The notes beneath the pieces were generated by a model. The model saw only the letters and a program-made list of their open reading frames with translations, was not told the origin of the DNA and searched no databases. A DNA stretch of 13,530 nt from an uncultured Veillonella sp. (GTDB lineage Bacteria; Bacillota; Negativicutes; Veillonellales; Veillonellaceae), in the NCBI GenBank assembly GCA_900550455.1, contig URSE01000028.1, positions 1 through 13,530 of the forward strand, given 5' to 3'. Made by a program: the position numbers and the translations under genes. Of the stretch, positions 8,589 through 13,530 are shown piece after piece (the stretch's first letter is position 1; every line of letters begins with the position of its first letter).

Positions 8589-10948
8589 TAGGATACTTCC
8601 TCCTTCAACTCTTCAAAGGATACGGTCAAGAGGCGAGAAACGCCCCGTTCAACCATGGTTACCCCTTGAAGAACTTCTGCTGCTTCCATGGTCGGTTTTC
8701 TGTGGGACACAACAATAAATTGCGTGCTATGATCCAGGTGTTTCAAATAAGCGGAGAAGCGTTCTACATTAGCTTCATCCAAAGCCGCATCCACCTCGTC
8801 CAAGACACAGAATGGCGCTGGTCGATAGAAGAGGAAGGAGAACAAGAGGGCGATAACTGTAAGAGCCCTCTCCCCTCCTGAAAGCAAGGTCAACTGCTGT
8901 CGCTTCTTCCCAGGCGGTTGAATATAAAAATCAATGCCACTGGTCAAGATAGCGTCTGGATCTGTGAGGACAATTTGAGCTGATCCTCCGCCAAACAATT
9001 GGCTGAATACCTCTTGGAAACGCTTACCCACAAGGTCTAATACCTCTATGAGTTGAGTAGACATAGCCTTGTCCATCTCCGCAATAACCGCCTCTAACTG
9101 GCCCTTAGCCTCTTCGAGATCAGCTAATTGACCTTGCAAGAAGTCATAGCGCCCCTTGGCCTCTTCATATTCTTCCATAGCATTAGGATTAACCGATCCT
9201 AAGGCTGCTATTTGAGCCATAAGATCAGCCTGTGCCTGCTTCCATTCATTAATGGAACCATCTAAGATGATAGCTCCCGCTTCTTCTAAACTATAGCCCA
9301 TTTCTTGAAGGCTTTCTTGTGCTCGCTCCGCTTCCATCTTGTAGCGAGTCAGGCGACTTTCCATATCTAGGAGTCGAGCCTGTACTTTTTTTTGTCGGTT
9401 GGTCAAATCTTGTTGCTCTTGAAGAATTTCCTCCATGGCCTGCCGTTCACTGGCTGTCTTAGCATAGGCTTGATCCCGTTTTTGCCCTAATTCAGCGGAC
9501 ATCTTTCGTACCTCTTGCAAGGCTTCCTCAGTAACTTGTCGCTCTTGTGGAAGACCTTGAGCGAGGCGCTCCTCCACTTGGGCTAGGGACTGACTGAGTG
9601 GGGCTAGCTTTTGATCCAAGTTTGCAATGGATGCCAGCCGAGCTTCCTTTTGACGCTTGCGATCTTCTATGCTTTGTCGCAAGCTTTGACATTGAAGTCG
9701 CATATGAGTAAAAGCTTCATAAGCCTTTTGTTGAGCTTCTTGAAGTTCCGGAATAGCCGCCATAAGGGAGGCTGTCGAATCAGAAGCATCTTGGCTAGCT
9801 ACAAGGGCGTCCAATTGTCCCTGTAGTTCTTTTAGCCGCTCCTCTAAAAGCTCTACACCCTTGGTCAATTCACACTTGCGCACCTCTATGCGGTCAATAT
9901 CTTTTCCTAGGCCTTCTAAGCGATGGGCTTCATTGGCTACCTGGGTATCTCCCGCCACCTTGAGAAGGTAACGATGTTGTCGTTTTTCCTCCCAGGATTG
10001 CCGGTCTGCAGAGACCGCATCAATATGGGATTGGTCATGGGCCAATTCTTCTTGCCACCGTCGCAGATTCTCTCCCGTTTGATCCACTTCTTCTAAGAGG
10101 CGGACCATCTCTTCCTTACGGCTTAGAACAGAAGCCTTGCGGCGCTTATTAGTACCCCCAGTGAGAGAACCTCCCGGTTGGAATTGTTCACCTGTAAGGG
10201 TCACTAGGCGTAAGGATTGCTTATACTTCTTCTGAATCTCAATAGCCTGATCCATGTCTTCCACCACTAGGGTCCGCCCCAAGAGCTGTTGAAAGACTCC
10301 TGTAAAAGATGGATCATAGTCTATGCAGTCGATAGCACGGCCGATGACACCCGCTTCCCTTAAGGCTGGAGTTTCTAGTAGACGGCCCTTAACACTATCC
10401 ACAGGCAGGAAGGTCACGCGGCCACCTTGCGTTCGCTTCAAATAGGATACCGCCTGTGATGCAGCTTTAGCAGTAGTCGTCACAACATTATTAACCGCAC
10501 CACCTAAGGCGATTTCAATCGCTAAGGCAAACTTAGGTTCTACCGTAAAGAGGTCGCCGATGGCACCTTTAATATCCTGGCTCCAAGCTTCCTTGGCCTT
10601 GAGGACATTCTTAGTCCCCTCCATATAGCCTTCGTGTTGTTCCGCCCATTGCTCTAATACTTCCAAGCGGCCTTGGGCTTTTTGGATATCATTTTGAGCC
10701 TTTTGCATGCGCTTTTGATTATCTCGCATGCGGAAAACCATGGCCTTTTCCTGATTGCTCAAGCTTTCACATTGATCCTGAGCATAATCATAATCAGCTT
10801 GGGCTGTAGCAGCCTTTTCCTTAGCCTGAGCTAAGGCTTGATGACTCTTCTCTAAGTCTCCTTTGAGGGCTAATAGATCCTCTTCCAAACGACTTAATTC
10901 ACGGGCTTTATCATCAATAGATAGGCGGGTCCGTTCCATATCAGCCAT
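8588..10948 (-). CDS. smc: SMC C-terminal fragment (arm, hinge, arm, head half)
   Basis: This is the remainder of smc downstream of the TAG, drawn from the first ATG after it; it would encode 786 residues. It has the hinge (fragment residues about 126-266, with conserved glycines near 149-150, 176 and 259-264), a long returning coiled coil and the C-terminal ATPase half with LSGGE and Walker B. Thirty sense codons separate the TAG from this ATG, all coiled-coil in character. No ribosome binding site precedes the ATG, so independent translation would be weak. The fragment has no Walker A and would need the N-terminal piece to form a head. Confidence 0.7.
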   Translation of the reverse strand: MADMERTRLSIDDKARELSRLEEDLLALKGDLEKSHQALAQAKEKAATAQADYDYAQDQCESLSNQEKAMVFRMRDNQKRMQKAQNDIQKAQGRLEVLEQWAEQHEGYMEGTKNVLKAKEAWSQDIKGAIGDLFTVEPKFALAIEIALGGAVNNVVTTTAKAASQAVSYLKRTQGGRVTFLPVDSVKGRLLETPALREAGVIGRAIDCIDYDPSFTGVFQQLLGRTLVVEDMDQAIEIQKKYKQSLRLVTLTGEQFQPGGSLTGGTNKRRKASVLSRKEEMVRLLEEVDQTGENLRRWQEELAHDQSHIDAVSADRQSWEEKRQHRYLLKVAGDTQVANEAHRLEGLGKDIDRIEVRKCELTKGVELLEERLKELQGQLDALVASQDASDSTASLMAAIPELQEAQQKAYEAFTHMRLQCQSLRQSIEDRKRQKEARLASIANLDQKLAPLSQSLAQVEERLAQGLPQERQVTEEALQEVRKMSAELGQKRDQAYAKTASERQAMEEILQEQQDLTNRQKKVQARLLDMESRLTRYKMEAERAQESLQEMGYSLEEAGAIILDGSINEWKQAQADLMAQIAALGSVNPNAMEEYEEAKGRYDFLQGQLADLEEAKGQLEAVIAEMDKAMSTQLIEVLDLVGKRFQEVFSQLFGGGSAQIVLTDPDAILTSGIDFYIQPPGKKRQQLTLLSGGERALTVIALLFSFLFYRPAPFCVLDEVDAALDEANVERFSAYLKHLDHSTQFIVVSHRKPTMEAAEVLQGVTMVERGVSRLLTVSFEELKEEVS

Positions 10949-11038
10949 GATTTCAAGATGTTGTTCTTGACGAGAATTCGCTTGGTTTTGAGAGGCTTGT
11001 AACTTAGCCTGCTCAGCTTGGAGCTTAGCACCAGCTTC

Positions 11039-12142
11039 CTAGTATTTTACTTCTAAAGCCTGCAAGTCACCTTCGTTGGCAGACAAAATTTCCTGATCGG
11101 CCCCTATAAGCTTGTCCAATATGAGGACTTGTTGTCCCTCTGCCTCCTTAGTGGCTTGTAATTCGGATAGGCGTGTCTTGCGGTCATCTCGATCACGTTC
11201 TGCCGACTTGGCCTGTTCTTCCAAGAGTCGCAGTTGGCCTACGAGTCGTTCTTCCTCCCGTTGCACTTGCGCGAATTGTTCTTCCCAGGCCTTGAGTTGG
11301 TCTTGCCCCTCAGCTGAGTCCAACTGTAATTTCTGCCGCTTAGCCTCTAAGAGGGTTAATTCCTTTTCTAATTCTGTATCTTCTGCCTGATAAGCCAGAT
11401 TATCGTTTTCAAATCGAGTAAAGAGGCGATCTGCCGTCTTATAAGCATGGTAACCCAAGGCTCCATCAAATTCTCGCTTAGTCCGCGACAACTCCATGTA
11501 TTGACGGGTCTTCTCAGCCTTGTCCGCCAAGGGCACAAGTTGATCTTCTAGGGTGGACATAACATCCCCAACCCGTTCCATATTGCGCTCAGTAGCATTA
11601 ATCCGGCGGAGAGCGTCTTCCTTATTAAGCTTAAATCGGGAAATCCCCGCTACATCTTCAAAAATGAGGCGTCGCTCTTCAGGCTTGGAATTAAGAATGG
11701 CATCGATGCGGTTCTGCCCAATAATGGCCATAGAGTCCTTACCAAGTCCCGTATCAGCCAGAAGCATATGGATGTCCTTTAAACGGCATTTGCGCTTGTT
11801 AATCATGAATTCCGTTTCACCAGACCGGTAGATACGGCGGGTAATAGCTACTTCTGCCATATCCACATCCAGAGTTCCGTCTGAATTATCAAAGACAAGA
11901 GTCGCTTCTGCAGCACCCATAGGGCGGCGCTTAACAGTACCGGAGAAGATGATATCTTCCGCCTTTTGCCCCCGCAAATTACGGACATTGGATTCTCCTA
12001 ATACCCAACGCATAGCATCAGTAACATTTGATTTCCCAGACCCATTTGGACCGACAATAGCCGTCATGCCAGGAGAAAATTTTACTACCGTCTTATCAGC
12101 AAACGATTTAAAACCCTTCATTTCTAAGCGCAATAGTTGCAT
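11039..12142 (-). CDS. smc: SMC N-terminal fragment (head half and part of first arm)
   Basis: If the TAG at 11039-11041 ends translation, this 367-residue product is made. It has the N-terminal ATPase half (Walker A at 31-39, a conserved IGQNRID stretch at about 141-147 and the SKPEERR motif at about 152-158) and roughly the first half of the N-terminal coiled coil. It lacks the hinge, the LSGGE signature and Walker B, so it could not hydrolyse ATP or dimerise at the hinge. The 54 bases upstream of the chosen ATG are open in frame but contain the terminator hairpin, so the longer start at 12196 is unlikely. Confidence 0.85.
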   Translation of the reverse strand: MQLLRLEMKGFKSFADKTVVKFSPGMTAIVGPNGSGKSNVTDAMRWVLGESNVRNLRGQKAEDIIFSGTVKRRPMGAAEATLVFDNSDGTLDVDMAEVAITRRIYRSGETEFMINKRKCRLKDIHMLLADTGLGKDSMAIIGQNRIDAILNSKPEERRLIFEDVAGISRFKLNKEDALRRINATERNMERVGDVMSTLEDQLVPLADKAEKTRQYMELSRTKREFDGALGYHAYKTADRLFTRFENDNLAYQAEDTELEKELTLLEAKRQKLQLDSAEGQDQLKAWEEQFAQVQREEERLVGQLRLLEEQAKSAERDRDDRKTRLSELQATKEAEGQQVLILDKLIGADQEILSANEGDLQALEVKY

Positions 12143-12164
12143 GACGTCACCTCCTGTCCAAGAT

Positions 12165-12188
12165 AAAAGGCCCTCCCTCAGGGAGGGC
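12165..12188 (-). terminator. Terminator-like hairpin close in front of smc
   Basis: On the minus strand GCCCTCCC pairs with GGGAGGGC (12170-12188) around a TGA loop, followed by CTTTT. The strong GC stem and short T-run fit an intrinsic terminator for the radical SAM gene, whose stop lies about 48 bases upstream. The T-run ends nine bases before the smc ribosome binding site, so any smc promoter must lie upstream of the hairpin or the upstream transcript must read through it. Confidence 0.7.
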
Positions 12189-12200
12189 TCATGCAAGTAA

Positions 12201-12214
12201 TAAAGAATTCTTTA
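12201..12214. repeat. Perfect 14-bp palindrome in the smc upstream gap
   Basis: TAAAGAATTCTTTA is self-complementary over all 14 bases. It sits between the stop of the radical SAM gene and the hairpin in front of smc. It could be an operator for a dimeric regulator, or chance in AT-rich sequence; nothing here names a regulator. No clear -35/-10 pair is visible around it. Confidence 0.45.
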
Positions 12215-12236
12215 CCCACAATCCATATGGTATTTA

Positions 12237-13415
12237 TTATAGCACAAAAATCAGCTTCCCTACACGGATGGTAACCCTTGTGCCATCCCCCTTCCAAGAC
12301 CAGTAACAGTTCGGATAGATGGACTCAAAATAAGCTGCATTGGCTGATTTGAGGCCCTTGATTTGGGAGCTCATGGTTAAAGGATAAGACACATGGATTT
12401 CTAGTGGATCCTCTCCCCCCTTTTGTAAAGAACTACCCAATCCCTTTTGCTTATTGGCCAACAAATGGGCTCGCACATCATCCAAGAGTCCTTGAATTCG
12501 GTCTCTCCACCTCCTATTTTCCACCAATTCTCCAAAGGATGGATGGTAAGGCCCAGCTACTAAACCTCTTCCCTGGTCTAACTCTCGGGTAGCCTGCAGA
12601 CCTGTTCGAATGACCTCGATGCCAGCTGCCTCCCAATAGTCCTTGAGAAAGGCCCCATAAGCTACAGCCTGGTCCAAGGTCAAGGCTTGATAATCCCCAG
12701 CCCGATAAGCATCAGCCAGATCTGTATTTTCAATGACAAGGACAGGATAGATCCGGACAAAATCAGGCTGCAAGTCCTTAATTGCCACAGCTGTTTCTAC
12801 TAAGCTAGTCCACGTTTCACCAGCTAGTCCTGGCATGATTTGTAAGCCTATGGTCATTTCCTTCTTCTTAAGGCGCTCCACTGCATCTACCACATCCTGC
12901 CGATTATGGCCTCGATTAGCCATTTGCAAAATTTGATCATCCATGGACTGGACACCGATTTCCACCGTAGTCACACCATGTTCCAAGAGAAAGTCAATAG
13001 ACTCTAAGGCTAGGGCATCAGGGCGGGTTGAACAGCGAATACCGTCAATCCTGCCCTCTAATAAGGCCTCATAGGCGGGGGCTAATAAGGCCTCCTGCCA
13101 AGCTCTTGGTATAGCCGAAAAAGAACCTCCATAGAAGGCTACTTCCCAAAACTTATCGGTCCGGCCCGAACCTATGTATGTCTCTATGGTCGCCTTAATA
13201 TCCTGAGCCGATGGCAGTGATTTAGGTAGCTCTTGACTGGTACGGCTATCTAAGGCTTCCTCCCTAGCAATCCGATGTTGATTACAAAAAGAACAAATTT
13301 GTGGACACCCTAGATGGGGTATAAAGAAGGGTATAAGCCCTCGTTTCTTAGGCCTTTCTGGCCGGTCTTCCCTTGACTTACATAAGCCACTCACAGACCT
13401 TTTGCTCTCCTTCAC
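12237..13415 (-). CDS. Radical SAM protein, Elp3-like group without acetyltransferase domain
   Basis: The protein has the radical SAM cluster motif CxxxCxxC at Cys37, Cys41 and Cys44 (GCPQICSFCNQ), a YGGSF stretch at 95-99 that fits the SAM-binding glycine motif, and the barrel pattern of the Elp3/oxygen-independent coproporphyrinogen oxidase-like group. At 392 residues it ends soon after the radical SAM core; I see no C-terminal GNAT acetyltransferase domain as in full Elp3, so tRNA wobble-uridine modification cannot be assumed. Similar short homologues commonly sit near rnc-smc-ftsY in Clostridia and Negativicutes. I chose GTG 13415 because AAAGGAGG (13423-13430) lies seven bases ahead. An ATG six codons upstream (13433) would place that ribosome binding site inside the gene. 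The substrate is unknown. Confidence 0.88.
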   Translation of the reverse strand: MKESKRSVSGLCKSREDRPERPKKRGLIPFFIPHLGCPQICSFCNQHRIAREEALDSRTSQELPKSLPSAQDIKATIETYIGSGRTDKFWEVAFYGGSFSAIPRAWQEALLAPAYEALLEGRIDGIRCSTRPDALALESIDFLLEHGVTTVEIGVQSMDDQILQMANRGHNRQDVVDAVERLKKKEMTIGLQIMPGLAGETWTSLVETAVAIKDLQPDFVRIYPVLVIENTDLADAYRAGDYQALTLDQAVAYGAFLKDYWEAAGIEVIRTGLQATRELDQGRGLVAGPYHPSFGELVENRRWRDRIQGLLDDVRAHLLANKQKGLGSSLQKGGEDPLEIHVSYPLTMSSQIKGLKSANAAYFESIYPNCYWSWKGDGTRVTIRVGKLIFVL

Positions 13416-13489
13416 AAGGGATCCTCCTTTCATCCATCCTTAAGCCATGCCCTTCACATAGGCTACTATCGATCCTTAAAAACACCTTA

Positions 13490-13498
13490 ATTTTACCA
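13490..13498 (-). promoter_or_regulatory. Candidate extended -10 promoter for the radical SAM gene
   Basis: On the minus strand TGGTAAAAT matches an extended -10 (TGn followed by five of six bases of TATAAT). It lies directly after the terminator and about 75 bases before the GTG start. The -35 position would fall in the terminator stem and shows no TTGACA match, so the call rests on the extended -10 alone. Confidence 0.35.
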
Positions 13499-13501
13499 CA
13501 T

Positions 13502-13528
13502 AAAAAGCGAGCCTAAGGCTCGCTTTTT
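13502..13528. terminator. Bidirectional intrinsic terminator at the window edge
   Basis: A perfect 12-bp inverted repeat (AAAAAGCGAGCC/GGCTCGCTTTTT) surrounds a TAA loop. It has a seven-base GC-rich core and an A-run and T-run on the two sides, so it can end transcription from either strand. It lies upstream of the radical SAM gene and probably closes the gene beyond the right edge. Confidence 0.9.
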
Positions 13529-13530
13529 AT

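Larger units (their letters stand above)
8588..12142 (-). pseudogene. smc: smc, chromosome-partition ATPase, interrupted by one in-frame TAG
   Basis: SMC is the condensin ATPase that compacts and separates the chromosome together with ScpA and ScpB. Read straight through, the frame from ATG 12142 to TAA 8588 is 1185 codons, the normal size. Parts in order: N-terminal ATPase half with Walker A GPNGSGKSN (31-39), first coiled-coil arm (about 170-520), hinge (about 524-664), returning arm, C-terminal ATPase half with LSGGE (1087-1091) and Walker B with Asp1115-Glu1116. The only fault is TAG at codon 368 (11039-11041), inside the first arm; the flanking codons continue the coiled coil in the same frame. 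One C-to-T change from CAG would explain it. The ATG at 12142 has AGGAGGTGA (12147-12155) four bases ahead. Whether the gene is truly broken, wrongly read or suppressed cannot be told from sequence alone. Confidence 0.9.

Noticed and set aside
11039..11041. Genome-wide reassignment of TAG to a sense codon
   Set aside because: Only one in-frame TAG occurs in over 4,000 codons of this window. A reassigned code would show many, so at most a local or low-level suppression is possible.
10949..11041. A frameshift in smc
   Set aside because: Both pieces are in the same frame (the two start codons differ by a multiple of three) and the codons around the stop read as continuous coiled coil.
11039..11041. 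Programmed stop-codon read-through signal
   Set aside because: The bases after the TAG (GAAGCT) do not match the CARYYA read-through context, and no stable hairpin follows closely.

Overview
The window is a compact, one-sided piece of bacterial chromosome: every gene I can support reads on the minus strand, and the reading order runs from right to left. Base composition looks mid-40s % G+C by eye. The protein families, the strong AGGAGG-type ribosome binding sites and the order [Elp3-like radical SAM]-smc-ftsY all point to Bacillota (Firmicutes). A Negativicutes/Veillonella-like member is my best guess, but that placement is an inference from sequence feel, not a search. There is no sign of mobile elements, phage, CRISPR, tRNA or rRNA, and this is core chromosome.

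Layout from right to left. (1) 13502-13528 is an intrinsic terminator at the window edge, closing whatever lies upstream. (2) 12237-13415 is a radical SAM protein of the Elp3-like group, carrying only the radical SAM part. (3) 12165-12236 is a leader or intergenic stretch with a perfect 14-bp palindrome and a terminator-like hairpin close in front of the smc ribosome binding site. (4) 8588-12142 is smc, the condensin ATPase, complete in sequence at 1185 codons but split by one in-frame TAG at 11039-11041. (5) ftsY (7659-8588) follows with its start overlapping the smc stop by one base, then a small gene of unknown function (7256-7669) overlapping the ftsY end, then a terminator at 7193-7214. 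(6) uvrB (4932-7172), uvrA (2009-4858) and uvrC (184-2016) form a complete nucleotide excision repair cluster, with uvrA and uvrC overlapping by 8 bases. (7) 128-160 is the terminator after uvrC; 1-127 is AT-rich with no gene I can support.

Functionally there are two blocks. The smc-ftsY-small gene block handles chromosome organisation and the membrane targeting of the signal recognition particle. The uvrB-uvrA-uvrC block encodes the three proteins that find, verify and cut bulky DNA lesions. The terminator at 7193-7214 separates them.

The most notable observation is the single amber codon in smc. Everything on both sides of it stays in frame and keeps all ATPase and hinge motifs, so it is a recent mutation, a sequence error, or a suppressed codon. 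The second is that the two hairpins in front of smc and uvrB share the same geometry, with 8-9 bases between the T-run and the ribosome binding site and no room for a normal promoter between them. I did not find a new multi-gene system in this window.
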